Shown: piece by piece, positions 26,020-33,885 of the stretch
How the letters are laid out: each line of letters starts with the position of its first letter
Position numbering within the stretch: position 1 is the stretch's first letter
NCBI RefSeq assembly: GCF_000184345.1
Contig: NC_017583.1
Location: 558,001 to 622,000, forward strand
Length of the DNA: 64,000 bases
From: Spirochaeta thermophila DSM 6578
GTDB lineage: Bacteria; Spirochaetota; Spirochaetia; Winmispirales; Winmispiraceae
Direction: 5' to 3'
The notes under the pieces: model-generated
The model's input: only the letters and a program-made list of their open reading frames with translations
The model's database searches: none
What the model was told of the DNA's origin: nothing
Position numbers and translations under genes: made by a program

Positions 26020-27340
26020 GACCGAAAAGGCGGTGAGGAACTTCGGAGAGGGACGCCTCCCCCGGGAGCTCATCCTCGCCTGCGCAGAGGTAAAGCAGGC
26101 GGTCCTCTCTGCCATCCAGGAGGTGGAACGGCGCTGGTACCCTCTGGTGTGGAAGGCCCTCTCCCGTGCGGTGGAGGAGGTGAAGTCCGGAGGCCTCGAC
26201 GACCAGTTCCCCCTTCCCCTGTTTCAGGGCGGGGCGGGTACGAGCATCAACATGAACGTGAACGAGGTGATCGCGAACCTGACCAATGAGATCCTCGAGG
26301 AAGAGAGGTGCCCTGAGCGGGTTGACCCTCTGGATGACGTGAACCGCTACCAGTCCACCAACGACACCTTCCCCACTGCGGTCACCATCGTGCTCTACCG
26401 GAGGCTCCTCGGCCTGGAGCAGCAGGTGATCCGGCTTCAGGCGGCCCTCGCCGAGCGGGAAGGCCGGTACGCCCAGATCCTCATGGTGGGGCGGACCGAG
26501 CTCCAGGACGCCCTCCCCATCACCCTGGGCCAGGTCTTTGGCTCGTGGGCTGGGATGTTCGAACGCGACAGGTGGCGGCTCCACAAGATAAAGGAGCGCA
26601 TACGGACCGTCCCTCTCGGCGGCACGGCGGTGGGTACCGGATTCCCCGCCCCGGCCATGGTGGTGTTTGCCGCAGAGGAGGCCCTCAGGCGGATCACCGG
26701 CCTTCCCCTGGCCCGGAGCCAGAACCTGCCGGACGAGGTGGCCCACCAGGACAAGTGGTCGGAGCTCGCCCACGGGATACGCCAGGTGGCGGAGAACCTC
26801 TCAAAGCTCACCGGCGACCTCCTCCTCTACACCTCCTCGTTCCTGGGGGAGCTCGGGCATCCCGAGGTCCAGGCAGGGAGTACCATCATGGCGGCCAAGA
26901 CCAATCCCGTGTTCCTGGAGTATTCCCGGGGCCTCGCCTTCAGCGCCCAGCACGCCTGCGATGCGGTGAGCACCCTCTGTCAGGCCGGACAGCTCCAGCT
27001 CAACCCCTACCTCCCCTTCATCCTCCACCACCTCCTCCAGGCCTTCAGCATGGTGGGGACGGCGCTTGAGACCCTCACCGAGAAGCTCCTCCCTGCCCTC
27101 GAGGTGCGGGAGGAGCGGATCCATGCCCACCTCCTCGCCTCGCACACCCTGCTCAACGCCCTTCTCCCCCTCCTCGGGTACCATGGGGTGAAAGAGCTCT
27201 ATCGTCTCCACCCCGAGCCGTTCTCGAGCGTGGATGAGCTCGTGGCGTGTGTGGTGCGCCACACCGGTCTCCAGGAGGCCGAGGTGCGGGCGGCCCTCGA
27301 TCCCGGCCGGGCCACCTCGTTCGTGAGGAGGGTGCGGTGA
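25988..27340 (+). CDS. Aspartase/fumarase-superfamily lyase of the hydrogenase cluster
   Basis: A 450-residue protein of the aspartate ammonia-lyase branch. The first conserved region is NMNVNEVIANL, the second NRYQSTNDTFPTA, the third GTAVGTGFPAP. The mobile catalytic loop at residues 297-307 reads GSTIMAAKTNP where aspartases have GSSIMPAKVNP: the catalytic Ser, Lys and Asn remain, but the second Ser, Pro and Val are changed. An aspartase-like gene is a recurrent companion of hydE/F/G; a role in supplying ammonium or acting on a pathway intermediate is a hypothesis. Start ATG 25988 lies inside the hydE 3' end. Confidence 0.88.
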   Translation: MEQKRRYTGPETEKAVRNFGEGRLPRELILACAEVKQAVLSAIQEVERRWYPLVWKALSRAVEEVKSGGLDDQFPLPLFQGGAGTSINMNVNEVIANLTNEILEEERCPERVDPLDDVNRYQSTNDTFPTAVTIVLYRRLLGLEQQVIRLQAALAEREGRYAQILMVGRTELQDALPITLGQVFGSWAGMFERDRWRLHKIKERIRTVPLGGTAVGTGFPAPAMVVFAAEEALRRITGLPLARSQNLPDEVAHQDKWSELAHGIRQVAENLSKLTGDLLLYTSSFLGELGHPEVQAGSTIMAAKTNPVFLEYSRGLAFSAQHACDAVSTLCQAGQLQLNPYLPFILHHLLQAFSMVGTALETLTEKLLPALEVREERIHAHLLASHTLLNALLPLLGYHGVKELYRLHPEPFSSVDELVACVVRHTGLQEAEVRAALDPGRATSFVRRVR

Positions 27341-27386
27341 GGGGACGGGGATCCACCTCGCACGAACTTCCCTTAAGGAGGGACTT

Positions 27387-28622
27387 GTGATCACCACCCC
27401 CCTTGCCGAGCGCACACGAATCGTACTATTTGGTTTGAGGAATGCGGGCAAGTCGAGCCTCATGAACGCCATCTTCGAGAAGGAGGTGGCCATCGTCTCG
27501 GATCAGCCCGGTACCACCACTGACCCTGTCACCCGGGCCTATGAGCTCATCGGTGCAGGCCCTGTGGCCTTCACCGACACCGCAGGCCTCGATGACGAAG
27601 GGCCCCTCGGTTCGCTTCGTATAGAGAGGGCGAAGAAGGCCCTCGCCCAGGCGGACATCGCCCTCCTGGTGACCCCCCTCACCCGCCCCCCGCACCCGCT
27701 CGAGGACCGGCTCCTGGAGGAGGTGCGACGGCGGGGGATCCCCTACCTGGTGGCGGCGAGCTTTGCGGACCAGGCCCCCGATCCCCGCAAGGAGGCCTGG
27801 CTCGCCTCCCTTCCCCACGTGCGGGTGGCGAGCCCCTCCCGTGAGGGCATCCGCACCCTCACCTCCAGGCTCGTGCACCTGGTGGCCTCCCTCGCCCCCG
27901 AGCCCACCCCGCTCGAGGGCCTCGTCCGGGAGGGCGACCTCCTCGTCCTGGTGGTGCCCATCGACCTCGCAGCACCCAAGGGCCGCCTCATCCTCCCCCA
28001 GGTGGAGACCCTCCGCGACGCCCTCGATCGGGACTGCGCCGCCCTGGTGGTGAAGGAGCGGGAACTCTCGCTCTTCTTCCCCCGGCTCCCCCGCCGCCCC
28101 CGCTTCGTCGTCACCGACAGCCAGGCCTTCCACAAGGTGGCCGCCGACATCCCAGCCGACCAGCCCCTCACCTCGTTCTCCATCCTCTTTGCGCGAAAGA
28201 AGGGGGACCTCGCCCGGTACGTGAGAGGCCTTGCCGCCCTCACCGCCTTCCCCGAGGGGAAGCGCGTCCTGGTGGTGGAGGCCTGCTCCCACCACCGGCA
28301 ACCTGACGACATCGCCACCGTGAAGATACCCCGCCTCTTCCACCAGCTCGTGGACCCCGCCGTACCCTTCGACCACGCCCGCGAGCTCCCCGAGGACCTC
28401 TCGCCCTACGGCCTCGTGATCCACTGTGGGGGATGCATGGTCACCCGCCGCGCCGTGCTCGCCCGGCTCGACCGCCTCGCCGAGGCCGGGGTGCCGGTGA
28501 CCAACTACGGGCTCTTCCTCGCCTGGGCCCACGGCCTCCTCCCCCGGGCACTCGAGCCCTTCCCCTACGAGTACGAGCTCTACTGCACCGAGGTGGGAGG
28601 CGGGGTGGAAACGAGGATCTAG
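27387..28622 (+). CDS. hydF: [FeFe]-hydrogenase maturation GTPase HydF
   Basis: Scaffold that carries the diiron precursor and delivers it to apo-hydrogenase. The N-terminal GTPase domain has the P-loop GLRNAGKSS (residues 16-24), switch QPGTTTDP and DTAGLDD. The C-terminal iron-sulfur motif is Cys300-x-His302 and His346-Cys347-x2-Cys350 (EACSHH, HCGGC). Length 411 is normal. Translation starts at GTG 27387 after AAGGAGGG. No hydrogenase structural gene follows; the next genes converge from the other strand. Confidence 0.96.
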   Translation: MITTPLAERTRIVLFGLRNAGKSSLMNAIFEKEVAIVSDQPGTTTDPVTRAYELIGAGPVAFTDTAGLDDEGPLGSLRIERAKKALAQADIALLVTPLTRPPHPLEDRLLEEVRRRGIPYLVAASFADQAPDPRKEAWLASLPHVRVASPSREGIRTLTSRLVHLVASLAPEPTPLEGLVREGDLLVLVVPIDLAAPKGRLILPQVETLRDALDRDCAALVVKERELSLFFPRLPRRPRFVVTDSQAFHKVAADIPADQPLTSFSILFARKKGDLARYVRGLAALTAFPEGKRVLVVEACSHHRQPDDIATVKIPRLFHQLVDPAVPFDHARELPEDLSPYGLVIHCGGCMVTRRAVLARLDRLAEAGVPVTNYGLFLAWAHGLLPRALEPFPYEYELYCTEVGGGVETRI

Positions 28623-28738
28623 AAGGGATCCTCACGCCGCCGTCCGAGTCCCTCTTCCGGATCGGGCCCGGAAAAGAAGACGGAGTGGGGCGCCCTCCCG
28701 TGGTGACCGGTGCACGAGGGTGCGATCCGGTCCCGGGC

Positions 28739-29458
28739 CTATGCCTCTTCCCACAGGCTGAAGATCCCATCCGCTGCAAAGGCGAGGAGGGCCGAGAGGA
28801 GGGCCCCCGAGAGGATGAGGGCCGGGTTGTCCCTGACCAGTCCTGCGATGATCACCACGCCCAGCCCGCCTGCCCCCACCACGGCTCCCAGCGTGGCTGT
28901 TCCCACGTTGATCACCACACTCGTGCGGAGCCCTGCGAGGATCACCGGCCAGGCGAGCGGCAGCTCCACCTCCCTGAGGATGCCTCCGGGCTCCATGCCC
29001 ATGCCCCGCGCCGCTTCCTTTACCGAGGGGTCCACCGCACGCATGCCTGCGATGGTGTTGTTGAGCGGAGGGAGCATCCCGTAGAGGAAGAGGGCCGCCA
29101 CTGCGGGGGCGAATCCAAACCCAAGGGCAGGTACCGCAAAGGTGATGACCGCCACCGGAGGGATGGTCTGTATCCCCGCCACCACCGACTGCACCCCCTC
29201 GAGCAGGTAGGAGAACCGGGGTCTCGTCACGAGGATCCCCACCCCCAGGCCGAAGGCCGCCGCGACCGCGCTCGAGACGAGCACCATCACCACGTGCTGA
29301 AGGAGGAGCACCCCCATGGACTCGCGTTCGTAGACGAGGATTTCCCCTTGGAATCCCAGCAGACGCAAGACCCCTTCGAGGATGTCCTCCCGGGTGAGCA
29401 GGACGAGGAGCATGAGGATCACTCCTGTCCTTATCGTCCTCGCGAGACGTCCCCTCAT
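28739..29458 (-). CDS. yehW: Glycine-betaine-type ABC permease, short (YehW-like)
   Basis: Inner-membrane subunit, 239 residues, last gene of an SBP-permease-ATPase-permease operon with the same order as E. coli yehZYXW. Hydrophobic helices and the OpuA/ProW-type loop KEAARGMGMEPGGILREVEL are clear. The start at 29458 (MRGRLARTIRTGV) overlaps the ATPase stop as ATGA. An uninterrupted frame upstream through the ATPase gene is not part of it. The 116 bases to hydF show no clear terminator. Confidence 0.88.
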   Translation of the reverse strand: MRGRLARTIRTGVILMLLVLLTREDILEGVLRLLGFQGEILVYERESMGVLLLQHVVMVLVSSAVAAAFGLGVGILVTRPRFSYLLEGVQSVVAGIQTIPPVAVITFAVPALGFGFAPAVAALFLYGMLPPLNNTIAGMRAVDPSVKEAARGMGMEPGGILREVELPLAWPVILAGLRTSVVINVGTATLGAVVGAGGLGVVIIAGLVRDNPALILSGALLSALLAFAADGIFSLWEEA

Positions 29459-30396
29459 CTGCCCCTCCGGACGAGCGCCTGGATCTCCTTGAGTCCTGCG
29501 ATACCCAGGATCCCGCCTTGCTCCTCCACCGCGAGCATCGGAGCCCCGCTCTCCAGGAGAAGGGAAAGCCCATCCCTCACCGTGGCAGCACCGGGAACAC
29601 GGGGCAGTTCTTCCGGGATCGTGGGGGGTGCAGGGCGTGCGATTTCCTCCATCGTATGGCACTCGAGGAGGAGGAGCACGCTCTCCGAGCCCAGGAAGGT
29701 CTTCACGAACCCGTCGCCCGAGCGCACGAGATCCTCGGTGGCCGCTTCCCTCACCACGCGGCCTTCCCGCATGAGGATGATCCTGTCTCCCAGACGGATG
29801 GCCTCTCCCATGTCGTGGGTCACGAAGACCACGGTCTTCCTGAGGCGCCGTTGGATCGCGAGGAACTCCTCCTGGAGTCGGGAGCGGGTGAGGGGATCGG
29901 CCGCACCGAAGGGTTCGTCCATGAGGATCACCGGTGGATCGGCCGCAAGAGCCCGGGCCACCCCCACCCGCTGGGCCTCTCCCCCTGAGAGCTGGTGTGG
30001 CATCTTCCGGGCGTACTCGTCGGGAGGGAGTCCGACCAGCTCGAGGAGCTCGAGGGCCCGGGCCCTCTGCCGCTCGGGGGGCCACCCCAGGAGCCGGGGT
30101 ACCGTGCAGATGTTCCGTTCCACGGTCCAGTGCGGGAAGAGGCCGATGTGCTGGATCACGTATCCCATGGAACGTCTGAGCTCCACCGGATCGTATGAGG
30201 AGAGGGGGCGTCCCCGGTAGAGGACTTCTCCTCCGTCCGGCTCTATGAGGCGGTTGAGGATGCGGAGCGTGGTGGACTTGCCGCACCCCGAGGGGCCTAT
30301 GAGCACGGTGAGCCGGCCTTCCGGTATGCTGAAGGAAGTGCCATCGAGGGCCACCGTTTCTCCGAATCGTTTCACGAGGTTCCGACACTCAAACAC
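29455..30396 (-). CDS. yehX: Glycine-betaine-type ABC ATPase (YehX/OpuCA-like)
   Basis: Energises betaine/choline/proline-type import. ABC motifs: Walker A GPSGCGKST (residues 34-42), Q-loop QHIGLFP, signature LSGGEAQRVG, Walker B VILMDEPFGAADP and the switch His in FVTHDMGEA. A C-terminal region of about 75 residues resembles a single degenerate CBS-type domain, in line with ionic or osmotic control in this group. It overlaps both neighbours (8 bases with the upstream permease, 4 with the downstream one). Confidence 0.93.
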   Translation of the reverse strand: MFECRNLVKRFGETVALDGTSFSIPEGRLTVLIGPSGCGKSTTLRILNRLIEPDGGEVLYRGRPLSSYDPVELRRSMGYVIQHIGLFPHWTVERNICTVPRLLGWPPERQRARALELLELVGLPPDEYARKMPHQLSGGEAQRVGVARALAADPPVILMDEPFGAADPLTRSRLQEEFLAIQRRLRKTVVFVTHDMGEAIRLGDRIILMREGRVVREAATEDLVRSGDGFVKTFLGSESVLLLLECHTMEEIARPAPPTIPEELPRVPGAATVRDGLSLLLESGAPMLAVEEQGGILGIAGLKEIQALVRRGR

Positions 30397-31516
30397 GGCT
30401 CGTCCTTTCCTTTACACATGTGATGAGCAAGGCCCACGCACGGTCGACCCCCAGGGAGAGGAGGACGGTGGGGAGCACCCCTAGGGCGATGAGGTCGTAG
30501 GCCGACTGCCCCAGCCCCTGGAAGATGAATCGTCCGAACCCCCCGGCCCCTATGAGTGCGGCCACCGTGGTGGTTCCTACCACCTGTACCGAGGCGGTAC
30601 GGAGGCCGGTGAGGATCACGGGGAGGGAGACGGGGATCTCCACCCAGAAGAGACGCTGGAGGGGGGAAAGTCCCATGCCTCGGGCCGCCTCGAGCAAGCC
30701 TTTCTCGAGGAGCGAGAGCCCGGCCGCGGTGGTACGCACGATGGGGAGGAGGGCGTAGAGGGAGAGGGCGATGAGTGCAGGGGTGTTCCCCAGAGCGCTG
30801 ATCCCCACGTCCTTCAGGACCGGGACGGTCTCGGAGAGGGCCGCAAGTGGGGCGATGAGGAGCCCGAAGAGGGCGAGGCTGGGGATGGTCTGGATCCCCC
30901 CGGTGAGGGAGAACACGACTCCACCCGCCTTCTTGTTCCTGTGCGCGAGGATCCCGAGAGGGATGCCTGCAAGGGTGGCGATGAGGATGCCCGCGCCCGA
31001 GAGGCTGAGGTGTGCAGCGGTCTCCTGCAGGAACACACCCCGCCTGGTGGCGAGCTCACGCATCACTCCCAGGCCGTCGAGGGTCCGTGAGAGGAGGAGG
31101 ACCACCGTGCCGACGATGGCGAGGCTCTTTCCCCACTTCCGGGCCTGGAGGGTACCGCTGTACCGGGCCCTCGCAAGGAGGGCGATGCCGGCTGTCTCAT
31201 AGGCGAGGAAGCCCGTACCGGGGTTGATGCGGGCGGGTGGGGAAGGGGCGTGGAGGCGGGCAAGGACGGCGAGGATGATCCAGGGGACGAGGATGGAGAG
31301 ACCTGCGAGTAAAGGGCGGAGGCGGGGAGCCCGCTCCTTCCATTCCAGAAGGAGTACCACACCGAGCGACCCGAGGATCACGAGGGTGGAAAGGATGTCG
31401 AGTCGTACCGGCACACCGGGGGCCACCCTGTTCGGGACGGCCCACGCAAAGGGGAGGAGGAGACCGAGACATGCCGCAGCCCCTCCTCCCGCAAGGAGTA
31501 TGCGTTCCCTTTCCAT
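30389..31516 (-). CDS. yehY: Glycine-betaine-type ABC permease, long (YehY-like)
   Basis: 375-residue permease. About 145 N-terminal residues form additional hydrophobic segments (for example AAACLGLLLPFAWAV and LSILVPWIILAVLARL), followed by a standard permease core with the loop LEAARGMGLSPLQRLFWVEI. An extended permease of this size is characteristic of YehY. ATG 31516 lies two bases after the binding-protein stop. The frame appears open far upstream because the sense strand lacks stops, but that portion is inside other genes. Confidence 0.88.
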   Translation of the reverse strand: MERERILLAGGGAAACLGLLLPFAWAVPNRVAPGVPVRLDILSTLVILGSLGVVLLLEWKERAPRLRPLLAGLSILVPWIILAVLARLHAPSPPARINPGTGFLAYETAGIALLARARYSGTLQARKWGKSLAIVGTVVLLLSRTLDGLGVMRELATRRGVFLQETAAHLSLSGAGILIATLAGIPLGILAHRNKKAGGVVFSLTGGIQTIPSLALFGLLIAPLAALSETVPVLKDVGISALGNTPALIALSLYALLPIVRTTAAGLSLLEKGLLEAARGMGLSPLQRLFWVEIPVSLPVILTGLRTASVQVVGTTTVAALIGAGGFGRFIFQGLGQSAYDLIALGVLPTVLLSLGVDRAWALLITCVKERTSRV

Positions 31517-31518
31517 AC

Positions 31519-32451
31519 TCAGTCGGAGATGAATCCCTTCCGAATGAGGTGCTCCCGTGCCACCACGGCCGGATCCTCTCCCTCCACGGCGATCCGTGCG
31601 TTGAGCGACTGGAGCGTGGTGAGGGTGAGGCTCTTGAACACAGGTTCGAGGATCTCCTCGATCTCGGGATATGTCTTGAGCACCTCTTCCCTCACCACCG
31701 GGGCCGGTTCGTAGACCGGTTGCACCCCGAGGTTGTCCTCGAGGACCACGAGCCCGAGCGCGGCGAGCTGCCCATCGGTTCCGTAGGCCATGGCTGCGTT
31801 CACCCCATCGGTCCCCTCTGCGGCTGCACGTTCGGTGGTGGCGGTATTGCCTCCCGAGAGCACGAGCATCTGCGATTTCTCGAGGATGAATCCGTAGGCC
31901 TCTTCGAAGGCAGGAAGGGCGTCCGGGCGGGAGACGAACTCCTCCGAGACCGCGATCTTGAACTCGCCACCCTGCTCGATGTAGCGGGCGAGATCCTCCA
32001 GGGTGGAGAGGGAACCCCCTGCGAGGTCCTTCCGCACCGCGATCGCCCAGGTGTTGTTGGCAGGCGCGGGCTCGAGCCAGACGAGGTGGTGGGTCTCGTA
32101 GTCCAGATCCCGCACGGTCCGGTAGGCCTCCACCCTGTCCTTCCACACGTCCCGCGGGGCTTCGGGATAGAAGAACCCGCCGTTGCCCGTGTACTCGGGA
32201 TAGATGTCGATCTGGCCGTTTATGATGGCCTTGCGTACGATGTCCGTGGGGCCGAGCTGAACCTTGTCTTCCACCGCGAAGCCGTGTTCTTCGAGGAGGA
32301 TGACGATCATGGTGCCCAGGAGGGCCCCTTCGGTGTCTATCTTGGATGCCACGGTGATCGGACCTCCGGTCTCCTCCTGCTTTTTTGTGCAGGAGATGAC
32401 GAGTGAAAAGATAAGAAATACGGAGAGAAACAGGAGAACAAATTTCCTCAA
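31519..32451 (-). CDS. yehZ: Glycine-betaine-type substrate-binding lipoprotein (YehZ/OsmF-like)
   Basis: OpuAC-type binding protein. From the TTG start the N-terminus is MRKFVLLFLSVFLIFSLVISCTKK, a lipoprotein signal with lipobox LVIS-C, so the mature protein is membrane anchored. Family blocks: ASKIDTEGALLG, DIYPEYTGNGGFFY, NNTWAIAVRKD, and NAAMAYGTDGQL. I prefer TTG 32451 over ATG 32484 because AGGGGG is properly spaced to TTG and the predicted transcription start (promoter at 32489-32517) falls at about 32482. The ligand, probably betaine or a related compatible solute, is inferred. Confidence 0.87.
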   Translation of the reverse strand: MRKFVLLFLSVFLIFSLVISCTKKQEETGGPITVASKIDTEGALLGTMIVILLEEHGFAVEDKVQLGPTDIVRKAIINGQIDIYPEYTGNGGFFYPEAPRDVWKDRVEAYRTVRDLDYETHHLVWLEPAPANNTWAIAVRKDLAGGSLSTLEDLARYIEQGGEFKIAVSEEFVSRPDALPAFEEAYGFILEKSQMLVLSGGNTATTERAAAEGTDGVNAAMAYGTDGQLAALGLVVLEDNLGVQPVYEPAPVVREEVLKTYPEIEEILEPVFKSLTLTTLQSLNARIAVEGEDPAVVAREHLIRKGFISD

Positions 32452-32488
32452 AACAACCCCCTGAATAGTGTGTCGTGCGTACATACAT

Positions 32489-32517
32489 AGTGTAGTCACG
32501 ATGGGGGGAAAAGGCAA
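32489..32517 (-). promoter_or_regulatory. Promoter of the yehZYXW-like operon
   Basis: Minus-strand TTGCCT (32517-32512), 17 bases, TACACT (32494-32489). Predicted start near 32482, giving a leader of about 30 bases to the TTG start of the lipoprotein gene. Confidence 0.6.
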
Positions 32518-32563
32518 GGAAACCGTTGCGGGGGAGGATGATGTGCGGTATGCTGGTAGAGGT

Positions 32564-32968
32564 ATGCTGAGGGAGATACGACACGTGCGCCAGGAGCCGG
32601 GGGTCTTCAGGCGCTGGTTCCAGGACGAGTACTTCGATCTCATCGTGTGGTACCGCGATGACGGACCGCCCACGGTGGACAGGGTCGTGGGCTTCCAGCT
32701 CTGTTACGACAGGCAGGGCGATGAGCGGGCCTTCACGTGGCAGGCCTCGGGGGGCTGGAGCCACATGCGCGTCGATGGAGGGGACGTGCCGTTCAGCATA
32801 AAGCAGAGTCCTGTGCTCATGCCCGACGGCGAGTTCCGGACCGACGAGGTGGTCGCCCGCTTCCTCGAGGCGAGCACCCAGCTCGAGCCCCGGCTCGTGC
32901 GGTTCATCGTGGAGCGGATGGAGTCTTCGAGAGGGGGGCGGAGGACTCAGGCCGAGAAGAGGATGTAG
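32564..32968 (+). CDS. Small protein of unknown function
   Basis: I do not recognise a named family. From ATG 32564 (GTAGAGG upstream) the product has 134 residues: REIRHVRQEPGVFRRWFQDE, YFDLIVWYRDDG, VVGFQLCYDR, AFTWQASGGWSHMRVDGG, then a helical C-terminus LEPRLVRFIVERMES. It is acidic and basic mixed, without signal peptide or membrane segment. The pattern is compatible with a small cytosolic beta-sheet protein. It converges with the nitrilase gene, overlapping it by 22 bases tail to tail. Confidence 0.75.
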   Translation: MLREIRHVRQEPGVFRRWFQDEYFDLIVWYRDDGPPTVDRVVGFQLCYDRQGDERAFTWQASGGWSHMRVDGGDVPFSIKQSPVLMPDGEFRTDEVVARFLEASTQLEPRLVRFIVERMESSRGGRRTQAEKRM

Positions 32969-33765
32969 TAGTCGAGCCGTCTCTCGTGGAAGAGGTGGTT
33001 GTGGGGGGTCACGTGCTTGTCCTCGGCCTCCTTGGGGTCTATCTCCACCACGTGGAGGGCTGCTTCCTCTTCGGGCGCCTGGGCGAGGATGGTCCCTTTG
33101 GGGGAGATGACGTGGCTCCTTCCGGTATACCTGAGGCGTTTCCCGCCTCGCTCCTCCACGCCGATCCGGTTGGCGAGTATCCAGAAGATGCGGTTCTCGA
33201 TGGCGCGGACCCGTGTGGTGAGCTGGCCGTACTCGGGGAGCACGAGGTTGGAGGGATGGCACACCACGTGTGCTCCTTGAAGGGCCACGGTGCGGGCTGC
33301 CTCGGGGAACATGTGGTCGAAGCACACGAGGAGGGCCACGCGTACCCCCTGTATGGTGAAGACCGGAAAACCGAGGTCCCCGGGAGAGAAGAAGTATTTC
33401 TCCTCGGCGAAGAGGTGCATCTTACGGTAGAGGAAACGTCTGCCTTCGGGGGTGAGGAGGACCGCGCTGTTGTAGTACCTTCCCATCTCCTCTTCGGCGA
33501 AGCCCGTGACAAGATGGATGCCCGTCTCCTGTGCGAGCCGGGAGAGGGCCTCGATGCAGGGGCCGGTGTCCACGGGTTCGGCCATCCGTGCCACTTCCTC
33601 CTGTGAGAGGAAGAGGTAGCCGGAGAGGGCGAGCTCGGGGAGGACGAGGAGGTCGGGTTTCGTTCCGCCGCCCTGGAGATGGGCGAGTATATGTTCACGG
33701 ATGGCTTCCAGGTTCTTCTCCGACTCGCCGAAGAGGGGGGCGAACTGGAGGTAGCCTACGTTCAT
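32947..33765 (-). CDS. Nitrilase-superfamily carbon-nitrogen hydrolase
   Basis: Cytosolic amidohydrolase of 272 residues. The catalytic triad is complete: Glu44 in LPELALSGY, Lys115 in YRKMHLF and Cys148 in LLVCFDHMFPE. Branch and substrate cannot be assigned; omega-amidase, N-carbamoylputrescine and other amidases share this framework. The C-terminus (HLFHERRLDYY) resembles members ending their core in a terminal helix. ATG 33765 has AGGAGG upstream. A TATAAT at 33848-33843 with a weak -35 lies upstream, close to the inserted IS. Confidence 0.9.
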   Translation of the reverse strand: MNVGYLQFAPLFGESEKNLEAIREHILAHLQGGGTKPDLLVLPELALSGYLFLSQEEVARMAEPVDTGPCIEALSRLAQETGIHLVTGFAEEEMGRYYNSAVLLTPEGRRFLYRKMHLFAEEKYFFSPGDLGFPVFTIQGVRVALLVCFDHMFPEAARTVALQGAHVVCHPSNLVLPEYGQLTTRVRAIENRIFWILANRIGVEERGGKRLRYTGRSHVISPKGTILAQAPEEEAALHVVEIDPKEAEDKHVTPHNHLFHERRLDYYILFSA

Positions 33766-33885
33766 GTTCTCCTCCTTAAGAGAGATGTGTGCTGTATGGT
33801 CATCCCGGTGGCCCCATCGAGGCCCCGTGCCGACAATCGTTCATTATACGACGATCAGACCGGAAAGAAAAGTGCTATATAGTAG

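Noticed and set aside
28739-30388. Apparent 549-residue fusion ending in the YehW-like permease
   Set aside because: The N-terminal part is an out-of-frame reading of the ATPase gene; ATG 29458 overlaps the ATPase stop.
30389-31516. Extra N-terminal membrane segments of the long permease as a novel fusion
   Set aside because: The operon order and sizes match the known yehZYXW arrangement, where YehY has this extension.
30389-33325. Apparent 978-residue permease fusion protein
   Set aside because: The upstream 600 codons lie in other frames of yehZ and the nitrilase gene; a proper start exists at 31516 with operon spacing.
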